15,013 nt of DNA from Chthoniobacter flavus. GTDB lineage: Bacteria > Verrucomicrobiota > Verrucomicrobiia > Chthoniobacterales > Terrimicrobiaceae. Shown here in pieces: positions 5,609 to 13,092 of this stretch (position 1 is its first letter; each line of letters starts with the position of its first letter). The DNA is taken from positions 1 through 15,013 of the forward strand of contig CAMDOJ010000019.1 in the NCBI GenBank assembly GCA_945903555.1, in the 5' to 3' direction. The notes below the pieces were generated by a model, which saw only the letters and a program-made list of their open reading frames with translations, was not told the origin of the DNA and ran no database searches. A program made the position numbers and the translations under genes.

Positions 5609-8521
5609 ATGAAATACGAGGTTCGGGTTCTATTGCATTCACATTCACCATTTTTGGTTTGTGGTATAAGGTTAGTGTGGGTATGTGCGTTTATAGCCTT
5701 TCTAGGGAACTTCACTTTAAGGGCGATAGATGAAGCCCCCCCAGTCGCGCAGACTGGGCTTACCGCCGATGCGGCCTTTGTGGATGCCCAGCGTTTATTC
5801 ACCGAGAAAAAATATGAAGAAGCCGCCGCCGTTTACTACAAATTCAGGGAGGACTACGGGCGTTCTTCAGAAGCACAAACCGCTGTGCGTAATTCTTTGT
5901 ACCCGCTTGCGTATTGCTACGTGGCATTGAAGAAGTATGCGAGCGCAGTGCCAGCGATCACGGAGGCCATAGCGGCAAACCCACCGCTTCCGCCGGAGCG
6001 CATTCTTGAACTTCAATTTTGGCTCGGGGTGGCGAATTTTCAAATCAAAGAAGGCGCGGCAGCTAGGGAGGCATTGGAAAAGTTTCTTACTATGGCAGAT
6101 GAAGGTCGGGCCAAAAACCCCCTGTTCAAAAAACAGAATCCCATTTCCGCTCACACTCAAGAGGCTCGCTTGCTGGCGGCATCAACATGGTTGATCGAAG
6201 GCAAAAACCGCGAGGCGGCAGATCATTTTTCAAAAATCATGCTCCTCTTGGAAAAGGAAGACCGAGGAAGAGCCGTCATCTATGAACTCTACGCGCTGCA
6301 GGAATGTGCCGACGACGAGGCTGCACTTCAAGTGGTCAATGCCGAATACCCGCACATGGACAGCATCCCGCAGATTATCTCATTCCAGATGCTTATATTC
6401 AAACTGGGTGACCGCTTCCTAGAGCGGGGCGAATTTCGCAAAGCCATTCAATGCCTGCAAAAAGTGTGGCCACGAGAACGTCTCCTCAAGCACCAAGAGG
6501 AGCGTTTGGAACTTTGGGAACAGAAACTCAAAGTTGCGGAATTAAACTCCCTAGCTGACCCTTCTGCAAAAACTTTTGCGGCGAGGCTCATCGAGGACGC
6601 GCGACGGGAGATGGATGGTTTTAAAAAAGCCCCTGACTTCGACACCGCACTGCAGTTCCGACTCGCGATGGCTTACCTGCGAATGGAACGCTTCCGCGAA
6701 GCCGCACTCATCATGGAAAATATGGCATCCGAGTTGCCAATCAATGATCTCAACGAATCAGCTTCACTGAATGTCATTCGTTGCTGGAATGCTCTTGAGA
6801 GCTGGCCGAAGTCCATTACGGCTGCTGAGAATTTCGCCAAACTTTTTCCGAATTCAAAATGTCTTCCCCAGGTTCTTTATATGGAGGGCGAGGCCTGCCG
6901 CTCTGCACTCCAATACGATAAGGCAGTGGAAATATTTGATCATCTCGCGACGAGATTTCCCAATGACGATTTCGGTTCTCGCGCCAGATTCCTCAAAGCG
7001 TTCGCGCTTCTCCAAGCCGAAAAGAATACAGAAAGCGCAGCGGCTTTTAGTGAATTCGTGATCGCGTTTCCCACTCACGAACTTGTCGATGACGCCGACT
7101 ACTGGTTGGGGATGTCCTGGGCCTTCGATAAACAATATGACAAGGCCTTAAAGGCCATGGAGGCCTATTTGGGAAAACACAAAAGCGGCATCCACCGAGG
7201 TGCGGCCGTTTACCGAATGGCTTATTGCCATCAACAGATGGGAAAATTCGGGACGGCCATCGACGAGCTTCACGACTATCTGGACAAATTTCCTGCTGAA
7301 CCCGAGAATGGCGAGGCGAGGATCCTGCTAGGAAACGCCTTAATGAACGAGGGATTCATAGACGATGCATTTGATGTCTTCCGCGCCATTCCCGAGAGCG
7401 ACAAAAAGCTGCATGAGGAGAGTGTCTTTCGTACTGCCGATGGGCTGAAAGCCCTAGAGGAAAAAGAAAAGTTCCGCGACCTCATGCAGGAGTATATCTC
7501 CAAGAATCCAAAATCTCCCCGCGTTGCCGAAGCGATTAGCAATCTGGGTTGGTATTACCGTCAGTCCGATCAAATCGACAAGGCTCGCGATATCTACTGG
7601 CAAGCGATAACCGAACATGGAAACGACCCAGATATCCGATCTGTGGAGGATTTGTTTCCGTCCTTAGCGCGTCTTTACCGAAGCCCGGAAGAGACACTCC
7701 AATATCAAGCCCGATTGGGTGATATGGTATCGGAATCTCAGGCTTCAAAAAAGCACACCCTCCTCATGCGAATCCTTCACGCCCAATCGAAAAGCGTGCT
7801 CAAAACTGACCCAGCACAATCCCTCGCCCTTCTTCTTGAGGCGGGCAAGTATATTGATGTGACCAAAACAAACCCTGTTCTTTTGGTTGATTTCGCCAAT
7901 GCGCTTTTAGAATCCGGCCAAGACAAGAGCGGAGAAGATCTTCTCCGCGACACATTGCGATGGAATCCCCGAGCGATCCAAAAAGACCGCATTCTTTCGA
8001 GCTTGGGTGACATTGAGTTCCGACATGGCAAAGAAAAAGCCGCCCTCGATTATTATACGCGCTTCGAAAAGGAAACACTCGGGTCCGCCATCTTTGGCGA
8101 AACCATGCTGAAATACGCTAGGCTTCTCAAAAAACGAGGTAAGAATGCTGAATCCCTTCGTGTTTTAGATGCCGTCCTCGCGTTTCCCTCGACCAAAGGG
8201 AAGGAAAAAGCTGAGGCTCTCGTCACAATCGGCGACATCCATCTTGCGAATGGGAAACCCGAAATGGCTATCCCCTATTACCAACGAGTCTATGTCATGC
8301 ACGGACAATGGAAGCCTTGGGTAGCCAAAGCCTACCTTCGCAGTGGGGAAGCTTTTGAAAAAATCCAAGACTCAAAAAGCGCCCGCAAAACCTACCAAGA
8401 ACTCTTGAGTAATCCCGACCTTGCGGAGTTTCCAGAGACGGCGACCGCTAGCGAACACCTGTTATCACTCGGAGGTCCCTTACCGCCTAATGAACCAAGC
8501 GAAAAGTCGCCTCAAGGATGA
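5609..8521 (+). CDS. Large secreted TPR-repeat protein, first gene of the Exb-VWA operon
   Basis: 970 residues. The N-terminus carries a basic and hydrophobic stretch (about residues 20-35, IRLVWVCAFIAFLGNF) followed by a possible cleavage after TLRA near residue 39, so the protein is probably exported to the periplasm; an uncleaved anchor is possible. The rest is alpha-helical repeats of tetratricopeptide type, seen for example as LFTEKKYEEAAAVYYKF, YDKAVEIFDHLATRFPND, YDKALKAMEAYLGKH, FGTAIDELHDYLDKFP and GKPEMAIPYYQRVYVMHG. The repeat style, with FP or NP at helix ends, resembles YbgF/CpoB and BamD proteins of the envelope, but the protein is far longer. There is no enzymatic motif. A scaffold or adaptor role beside the ExbB-ExbD channel is inferred from context only. 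It overlaps the next gene by ATGA. Confidence 0.88.
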   Translation: MKYEVRVLLHSHSPFLVCGIRLVWVCAFIAFLGNFTLRAIDEAPPVAQTGLTADAAFVDAQRLFTEKKYEEAAAVYYKFREDYGRSSEAQTAVRNSLYPLAYCYVALKKYASAVPAITEAIAANPPLPPERILELQFWLGVANFQIKEGAAAREALEKFLTMADEGRAKNPLFKKQNPISAHTQEARLLAASTWLIEGKNREAADHFSKIMLLLEKEDRGRAVIYELYALQECADDEAALQVVNAEYPHMDSIPQIISFQMLIFKLGDRFLERGEFRKAIQCLQKVWPRERLLKHQEERLELWEQKLKVAELNSLADPSAKTFAARLIEDARREMDGFKKAPDFDTALQFRLAMAYLRMERFREAALIMENMASELPINDLNESASLNVIRCWNALESWPKSITAAENFAKLFPNSKCLPQVLYMEGEACRSALQYDKAVEIFDHLATRFPNDDFGSRARFLKAFALLQAEKNTESAAAFSEFVIAFPTHELVDDADYWLGMSWAFDKQYDKALKAMEAYLGKHKSGIHRGAAVYRMAYCHQQMGKFGTAIDELHDYLDKFPAEPENGEARILLGNALMNEGFIDDAFDVFRAIPESDKKLHEESVFRTADGLKALEEKEKFRDLMQEYISKNPKSPRVAEAISNLGWYYRQSDQIDKARDIYWQAITEHGNDPDIRSVEDLFPSLARLYRSPEETLQYQARLGDMVSESQASKKHTLLMRILHAQSKSVLKTDPAQSLALLLEAGKYIDVTKTNPVLLVDFANALLESGQDKSGEDLLRDTLRWNPRAIQKDRILSSLGDIEFRHGKEKAALDYYTRFEKETLGSAIFGETMLKYARLLKKRGKNAESLRVLDAVLAFPSTKGKEKAEALVTIGDIHLANGKPEMAIPYYQRVYVMHGQWKPWVAKAYLRSGEAFEKIQDSKSARKTYQELLSNPDLAEFPETATASEHLLSLGGPLPPNEPSEKSPQG

Positions 8522-9570
8522 AACTCCTCGCTTACATTCTGTTCATCGCAACCGCTTCCGCTGCGGATCAAGCCACACTCGTGCTCAAAAATGCCACCAA
8601 AAGGACAGGCGAAATCGTTTTTGCCGATGACCACCAGATCCGACTCAAGATCCCACTCGGCGAGCAAGGAGGCGCAACGGCCATCATTTCCATAACACGG
8701 AGCGAGGTCGAAGCCATCGACTTTAAAATCGAACCGCCCATGGAGGAATCCCTGTCCGCCCCCACCCCATCGCGCATCGCCGAACTAGACGGACTTTGGG
8801 CAAAGTTCGGCCCATGGCTCACCATGCCGAATTCACCAACGGGACGCATCGGATGTGCGCTCGGAGAAGCGCTGCTAGCATCTTCCAATTCGCAGAATAC
8901 AAAAAAAGCCCTCGAAATTTTCAAGGAAGTGGAAACCAAGGCCTGGAACCTAGCAGATAGGGAACGAGCCAAGGTGGGGAGACTCCAATCCATGCTCGCT
9001 TCAGGAAAAGCGACCGAGGCCATGAGTGAGGCTAAGGACATCGCCATGAACAAAGAAAATGCCAGCCTCCTCATTCAAGCGAAATTCATCATGGGTCAGG
9101 CCCGCCATAAGGATTTTCTGAAATTTCTTAAAGAGAATCCGCGATGGAAAGAAGACTCCCTAGCGATCCCCGAGAGGGATCAGATCTACAATGAGGTCCT
9201 CGAACTGTATCTGTACCCAGCGCTTTTTAATGGCTCCGACAAAGAAAGCGCCGCACGAGGTTTATGGGGAGTCATCGACATTTATCGTGCAAGCGGAGAG
9301 ATCTCTCTTGCGATCGAAACCTCCCGCGACATCACAGTCCTCTATCCAGATTCCTCTTACGCATCGAAGGCCAAAGAATTTCTTTCCCAACTGAATCCTG
9401 AGCAGATCGCAATGGATAAGGAGAAAAAGGGCCGCGAAGCCTTAGCCATGGCCGCGAGTACGCCCGTCCCCGTGGCTTCACCGACCTCAACGCCAAATGA
9501 ATCCCATGAAAACCTCAACCCGAAATCAACAAAGAAGAAAAAAAATGGAAACCCAGGCACCAAAAATTAA
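8518..9570 (+). CDS. Secreted protein with small beta domain and helical repeat region
   Basis: 350 residues, not a named family that I recognise. A short signal peptide (MKLLAYILFIATASA, cleavage after residue 15 or 16) sends it to the periplasm. Residues about 17-75 look like a small beta barrel of Sm/SH3 type: a TLVLKN strand, the turn RTGEIVFADDHQIRLKI, then ISITRSEVEAIDF. Residues about 85-305 are helical and TPR-like (KALEIFKEVETKA, IDIYRASGEISLAIETSRDITVLYP). The C-terminal 50 residues are low complexity, rich in Pro, Thr, Ser, Asn and Lys, with a KKKK run encoded by an A8 tract. It overlaps the previous gene by ATGA, so the two TPR-like products are likely made together and may interact. 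It ends 34 bases before exbB. Confidence 0.8.
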   Translation: MKLLAYILFIATASAADQATLVLKNATKRTGEIVFADDHQIRLKIPLGEQGGATAIISITRSEVEAIDFKIEPPMEESLSAPTPSRIAELDGLWAKFGPWLTMPNSPTGRIGCALGEALLASSNSQNTKKALEIFKEVETKAWNLADRERAKVGRLQSMLASGKATEAMSEAKDIAMNKENASLLIQAKFIMGQARHKDFLKFLKENPRWKEDSLAIPERDQIYNEVLELYLYPALFNGSDKESAARGLWGVIDIYRASGEISLAIETSRDITVLYPDSSYASKAKEFLSQLNPEQIAMDKEKKGREALAMAASTPVPVASPTSTPNESHENLNPKSTKKKKNGNPGTKN

Positions 9571-9593
9571 GTCTTCACGCTGCAGTCACTCGC

Positions 9594-9599
9594 AAGGTG
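9594..9599 (+). promoter_or_regulatory. Ribosome binding site deciding the exbB start
   Basis: AAGGTG lies 5 bases before the ATG at 9605. The next ATG at 9629 has no Shine-Dalgarno at workable distance, and ATGs further upstream lie inside the preceding gene. Confidence 0.5.
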
Positions 9600-9604
9600 T
9601 CAAC

Positions 9605-10378
9605 ATGGAGGAACGACTCGATACTCATATGAAATTTAAATCGGGGCTCGGGCTTTGGATTTTCATTTTTGCTTCGACGGTTCTCTTATTCACCTCCTCC
9701 ACAGCGAGCGCGGTCGAAGTCACCAGCAACAAAAGCCTTCTCGACCTCTACCAGGAGGGTGGCCCCATCATGCACCTGATTGCGCTCTGCTCGGTCGCCG
9801 TAATGGCTCTCGGGACCTATTGTTTCCTGATGTTTCGCAAAGCGAAACTCATGCCTCCGCTTGTAGTCAACCACCTGAACGGACTCATGGGTCAACGTGA
9901 CCTTCAATCTGCCTATGATTATTGCGCAGCGAATCCCTGCCTTCTCACCACTATTCTTTCTGGTGCTCTCATGAAGGCGAATTTCGAAAGGGACATGTAT
10001 AATAAGACGTCGATGGAAAACTCGATTGCTGACGACTGCTTTCGCGAAGAGACAAAGATGATGGTGGTGGTGAATTACATGAACACCTTCGCCGTTCTGG
10101 CTCCGATGATCGGACTGCTCGGAACCGTCGCTGGAATGATCACCAGTTTTAGCGCCCTCACCGCCGGGAAGGCCGAGGCCACCGATCTTGCTAAGGGAAT
10201 CGGAGAGGCTCTTATCGCGACCGGCGGCGGTCTTCTCTTAGCAATCCCCTCAATGTTTCTCTATTTCTTTTTCCGAGGATTGCTGACCTCAAATATGGCC
10301 GATCTCCACAAAACCCTTTCCCATACGCTTGACCTTTTTACCGGCGAGGCCCACAGCCACCCGCCCATCAAACATTAA
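9605..10378 (+). CDS. ExbB/TolQ/MotA-family proton channel subunit
   Basis: 257 residues from the ATG at 9605. ExbB-type proteins form the pentameric inner-membrane channel that, with an ExbD dimer, converts proton flow into movement of a periplasmic partner. Residues about 10-36 form a signal-peptide-like segment ending ASTASA-type (TASA, then VEV). The next hydrophobic helix (about 55-78, IMHLIALCSVAVMALGTYCFLMF) is TM1; a cytoplasmic region of about 80 residues follows; TM2 lies near 160-182 (LAPMIGLLGTVAGMITSF) and TM3 near 200-223 (GEALIATGGGLLLAIPSMF), both with the conserved Gly/Thr/Pro pattern of the family. With the leader removed, topology is N-out, C-in, as in E. coli ExbB. The gene follows 34 bases after the second TPR-like gene and precedes the first exbD by 8. 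Confidence 0.93.
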   Translation: MEERLDTHMKFKSGLGLWIFIFASTVLLFTSSTASAVEVTSNKSLLDLYQEGGPIMHLIALCSVAVMALGTYCFLMFRKAKLMPPLVVNHLNGLMGQRDLQSAYDYCAANPCLLTTILSGALMKANFERDMYNKTSMENSIADDCFREETKMMVVVNYMNTFAVLAPMIGLLGTVAGMITSFSALTAGKAEATDLAKGIGEALIATGGGLLLAIPSMFLYFFFRGLLTSNMADLHKTLSHTLDLFTGEAHSHPPIKH

Positions 10379-10386
10379 AGGAATCC

Positions 10387-10809
10387 ATGTCCGCTACACG
10401 AAGACGCATTCGCAGGGTTCAGCACGACGAAGTCGGGCTCCAGATCGCTCCCATGGTTGATGTGACGTTGTTGTTGTTGTTTTTCTTCATGCTGGCAGGA
10501 AAAATCACCAAAGCCGACAAGCTGATGGATATCAAAATCCCTCTGGCGAAAACGGGAAAAATTCCGACAGATGAAGGCGCTCGGGATATCGTGAATATTG
10601 ACGCAAAAGGCCAAATTTTCAGCGGAAGCAAAGCGGTCACTCCAAAAGAACTCACGGTGCACCTCAAGCAACGCTTCAAAGATTTCCCCCCACTTAAACT
10701 TTCCATCCGCGCGGATGCCGGCACTTCGGGTAAAAAGATCAAGGAAGTGATGGCCATTGCCAGCGAGGCTGGTGCCATCGAAGTCATTTTCGGAGTCATT
10801 CAAAAATGA
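10387..10809 (+). CDS. ExbD/TolR-family subunit, first copy
   Basis: 140 residues. A basic cytoplasmic N-terminus (SATRRRIRR) leads into a single transmembrane helix at about 19-38 (QIAPMVDVTLLLLFFFMLAG) with the essential proton-carrying aspartate at residue 25. The remaining 100 residues form the periplasmic ExbD/TolR domain (IVNIDAKGQIFSG, LKLSIRADAGT, VMAIASEAGAIEVIFGV). ExbD dimers sit inside the ExbB ring. Ribosome binding site AAAGGA at 10377-10382, 4 bases before the ATG. The TM leucines are encoded by four TTG codons in a row. It overlaps the second exbD by ATGA and is only modestly similar to it, so the two are not a recent duplication. Confidence 0.93.
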   Translation: MSATRRRIRRVQHDEVGLQIAPMVDVTLLLLFFFMLAGKITKADKLMDIKIPLAKTGKIPTDEGARDIVNIDAKGQIFSGSKAVTPKELTVHLKQRFKDFPPLKLSIRADAGTSGKKIKEVMAIASEAGAIEVIFGVIQK

Positions 10810-11246
10810 AACGTCTCGAACACCCCCAGATCGAGTTGCAGATCGCGCCCATGATCGATGTTTGCTTCCTGCTTCTCTTTTTTTACATCCTGACGTCAAA
10901 GCCCGTGAAGCAAGAGTCGGATATGAGCATGACTCTCCCTGGGACCATTTCACAGGAACAAACTCTGGATATCCCAGACGAACAAAGACTCATCATCCAG
11001 GACAACGGACAAATCATCCTCAACGACCTTCCTCTCGACGAAATTGAAAGCCACGATCTCCCCGCCTTGCTATCGACGCTGAAACGCTTCAAAGAATCTG
11101 CTGACGCCAATAAAAGCGAGGCCCTCATCACGCTTGATGTCGCCGACAATGCCGTTCACCAGCGGGTCGTCGACGTTTTAAATGCCTGCGCCCTTGCAGG
11201 AATTCAAGGCGTGACCTTTGCGGGAGATATTGGAGAAGAAGAATGA
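10806..11246 (+). CDS. ExbD/TolR-family subunit, second copy
   Basis: 146 residues with the same plan: short N-terminus, one transmembrane helix at about 12-30 (QIAPMIDVCFLLLFFYILT) with the key aspartate at residue 18, then a periplasmic domain (LIIQDNGQIILNDLPL, ALITLDVADNAVHQRVVDVLNACALAGIQGVTF). The stretch between helix and domain (SDMSMTLPGTISQEQTL) resembles the plug-like MPLP segment seen in many ExbD/TolR proteins. ATGA overlaps with both neighbours point to coupled translation and fixed ratios of the two ExbDs. Since ExbB rings hold an ExbD dimer, a heterodimer of the two copies is a reasonable inference. Confidence 0.93.
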   Translation: MKRLEHPQIELQIAPMIDVCFLLLFFYILTSKPVKQESDMSMTLPGTISQEQTLDIPDEQRLIIQDNGQIILNDLPLDEIESHDLPALLSTLKRFKESADANKSEALITLDVADNAVHQRVVDVLNACALAGIQGVTFAGDIGEEE

Positions 11247-12274
11247 CGCTCTCTCCATCACAAATTCCTACGGGCACTCAATCAAGTCGTCGCCGATTGC
11301 TCATCACAATCATTCTGATCAGTATCGGAATCCATGTGGCGGCGGGCATCGTTGCTGGGATCATCGTGGTTGCGCGCTATTTCGCCGAGGCACCAGCGGA
11401 ATTTAAAACCACGAAAGACGTCCGAATCCCAGCCAAAAAACGGGAGGCAAAAATGAATATGGCGGCTCTCGATGCCATCGCGCCTAAACCCACCTTTAAC
11501 GACAAGATGCAAAGCTCACGCCCTACGGCATTTTCTTTGCCAGACGTGCCTAACCTGCCACTTGACCAGATGCTACCGCTGGATCCTTCCCAACTCATCA
11601 GCGATCAAATCGCCTCCCTATCAAATATCGGAGCCATGGGGACCGGATCCGGCGCAGCCAGCGCGGGGGCTGGTGGCTTTGGTGACAAGGGCATGAGTTT
11701 TTTGGGAATCCAAACGAGCGGCCAACGAATCCTCCTTCTTTTTGACGTTTCCTCAAGCGTAACCAATAAGGCGGCCAAAGCCGGTGTCCCGCTCGAAAAA
11801 ATCCAGCAGGAAACACTTAACCTCATTAGCAAACTCCCCATCACATCGAAGTTCGGAATCATCCAGTTCACACAAAACTACAAACCCTTCAGCAAAGAAC
11901 TTCTCCCAGCCACGGATAACAACCGCGCAGCAGCAGTGAATTGGGTTCAATCCGAGTGGGTGACGAAGGGGAGCATGTCGGAATCGTCCAAGGTTATATC
12001 AAATAGCCAAGGTTTGATCGGCGTTCTGGGCTTAGCCACTGAAATGAAACCGGATGTCATTTTCATCATTTCGGATGGCAGCTTTCAGTGGAAAGCGGGC
12101 GGTGGATCGGGAACGATTCCTTGGAAAGAAGTGAAGAAAATATTCACTGAGGATTTTTATAAATCTGCCGACTGCAAAGTGAACTTCATCGCCTTCGAAG
12201 CTAAGGACGAGGACTCGCGTGAAATGAGAAGTATCTCCCAACGCAGTGGTGGAAAGATGATCGAGCTAAAATAA
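11243..12274 (+). CDS. Membrane-anchored VWA-domain protein with TonB-like N-terminus
   Basis: 343 residues. The N-terminus has SRRR at 15-18 followed by one transmembrane helix (about 19-46), the layout of TonB/TolA: short cytoplasmic tail, inner-membrane anchor, periplasmic remainder. Residues about 50-115 form a linker rich in Lys, Pro and Asp (VRIPAKKREAKMNM, LPDVPNLPLDQMLPLDP), then a Gly/Ala/Ser-rich stretch (131-148). From about 160 to the end is a von Willebrand factor A domain: ILLLFDVSSSV with MIDAS residues Asp168, Ser170 and Ser172, and IFIISDGS with Asp278. The usual threonine loop reads TKGSMSES, so a serine may replace Thr. No TonB C-terminal domain is present. Last gene of the operon, ATGA-overlapped with the second exbD. 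Probably the element moved by, or docked to, the ExbB-ExbD motor. Confidence 0.87.
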   Translation: MTLSPSQIPTGTQSSRRRLLITIILISIGIHVAAGIVAGIIVVARYFAEAPAEFKTTKDVRIPAKKREAKMNMAALDAIAPKPTFNDKMQSSRPTAFSLPDVPNLPLDQMLPLDPSQLISDQIASLSNIGAMGTGSGAASAGAGGFGDKGMSFLGIQTSGQRILLLFDVSSSVTNKAAKAGVPLEKIQQETLNLISKLPITSKFGIIQFTQNYKPFSKELLPATDNNRAAAVNWVQSEWVTKGSMSESSKVISNSQGLIGVLGLATEMKPDVIFIISDGSFQWKAGGGSGTIPWKEVKKIFTEDFYKSADCKVNFIAFEAKDEDSREMRSISQRSGGKMIELK

Positions 12275-12280
12275 TCTCCG

Positions 12281-12300
12281 CACGCTGTCGAAACAGCATG
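12281..12300. terminator. Hairpin between convergent genes, possible weak bidirectional terminator
   Basis: GCTGT (12284-12288) and ACAGC (12293-12297) pair around a CGAA loop, and the flanking CA/TG extend the stem with one mismatch. It starts 7 bases after the VWA gene stop and lies between two converging genes. There is no T-run on either side, so an intrinsic terminator in the classical sense is doubtful. Confidence 0.35.
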
Positions 12301-12310
12301 GAGGAGCCTC

Positions 12311-13015
12311 TTAGGCAGGAAGGTGCAAGAGCCGACCGCACTGCGGGCAGGAAACAATGGTCTTATCAGCCCGAAGAGCCAAGCCAGTCTGAGAGGTCAC
12401 TTTCATGTGGCATCCCATACAAACCTCATGTTCCAAAGCCACGACAGCATGGGCATTCTTATTTTGAAACAATCGTTCGTATCGCTCGAGTAAATCCTCG
12501 TCTATTCCCTCGATCGCAACAGGCCGGAGTTGTTCCAGATCGGTAATCCGCGTTTTGATATGAGTCGATTTTTCCCTGAGTATGTTGATCTGTCCCTCAT
12601 AGCGGGTCTTCTCCTCTGCATAGATTTTTTCGGCAGTAGCGATCTGCGGACGAAGATTTTCTGCTTCTTCCATCAGAGTGAGTTCTTTGTCCTCAATCCC
12701 GGAAACAACTTTTTCCGCACCCACAATTTCGTGGGCCAGCGCGGTGAACTCCTCATTTTTTCGCGTCTGCATTTGCTGCGTCTTGTATCGAGCGATCTGC
12801 TCACGCTTTGAACTGGCCTCGATTTGGAGCGATTTCTTTTCAACCTCAATGACCTTCGCCCGAGTTCGGGCCTGCTCGAGTCTCGAGGCAGAATCAGCGA
12901 TGAGTTTTTCTTTGGTGGCGATATCCGCTGGGGTGGCCTGCAACTCCTGACGCAGCGAACGAAGTCGCTGATCTTTATCTTGGAGGGCGAGGAGTTTTTC
13001 GATGACTTCGAGCAT
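12311..13015 (-). CDS. Coiled-coil protein with C-terminal C4 zinc ribbon (CT398/HP0958 type)
   Basis: 234 residues. Residues 1 to about 160 are almost entirely heptad-like and charged (ALQDKDQRLRSLRQELQ, KSLQIEASSKREQIARYK, KIYAEEKTRYEGQINILREK), a long helical hairpin. Residues about 195-230 form a zinc ribbon with two CxxC knuckles, CMGC (199-202) and CPQC (223-226). This is the arrangement of Helicobacter HP0958 (FlgZ) and chlamydial CT398, which have been linked to sigma-54 stability, flagellar and type III functions; here no such genes are nearby and the role is unknown. ATG at 13015-13013 with AGGA eight bases upstream. The gene is divergent from cobA-hemD and convergent with the VWA gene, so it is transcribed alone. 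Confidence 0.88.
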   Translation of the reverse strand: MLEVIEKLLALQDKDQRLRSLRQELQATPADIATKEKLIADSASRLEQARTRAKVIEVEKKSLQIEASSKREQIARYKTQQMQTRKNEEFTALAHEIVGAEKVVSGIEDKELTLMEEAENLRPQIATAEKIYAEEKTRYEGQINILREKSTHIKTRITDLEQLRPVAIEGIDEDLLERYERLFQNKNAHAVVALEHEVCMGCHMKVTSQTGLALRADKTIVSCPQCGRLLHLPA

Positions 13016-13043
13016 GGCTCATATCCTGCCTTTTCTTTTTTAA

Positions 13044-13049
13044 ATTATC
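13044..13049 (-). promoter_or_regulatory. Possible -10 box of the zinc-ribbon gene
   Basis: On the minus strand GATAAT matches five of six -10 positions and would start transcription about 25 bases before the ATG at 13015. The -35 region is poor (TGAATA-like), so this is tentative. The 77-base region between the divergent genes shows nothing else clear. Confidence 0.25.
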
Positions 13050-13092
13050 CAGCCAATCAAAATGATTTATTCAGGAGCCTCATCCTGCAACG

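Noticed and set aside
8568..9074. Minus-strand open frame of 168 codons opposite the second TPR-like gene
   Set aside because: Low-complexity Ser/Ala-rich translation, antisense to a gene with signal peptide and operon context.
9605..10378. MotA/ZorA identity for the channel protein, implying flagellar stator or Zorya-type defence
   Set aside because: The length, three-helix plan and paired small ExbD-type partners fit ExbB/TolQ; no MotB peptidoglycan-binding domain or ZorC-E gene is present.
10375..10953. Minus-strand open frame of 192 codons opposite exbD1
   Set aside because: The plus strand encodes a clear ExbD with its own ribosome binding site; the opposite frame has no motif.
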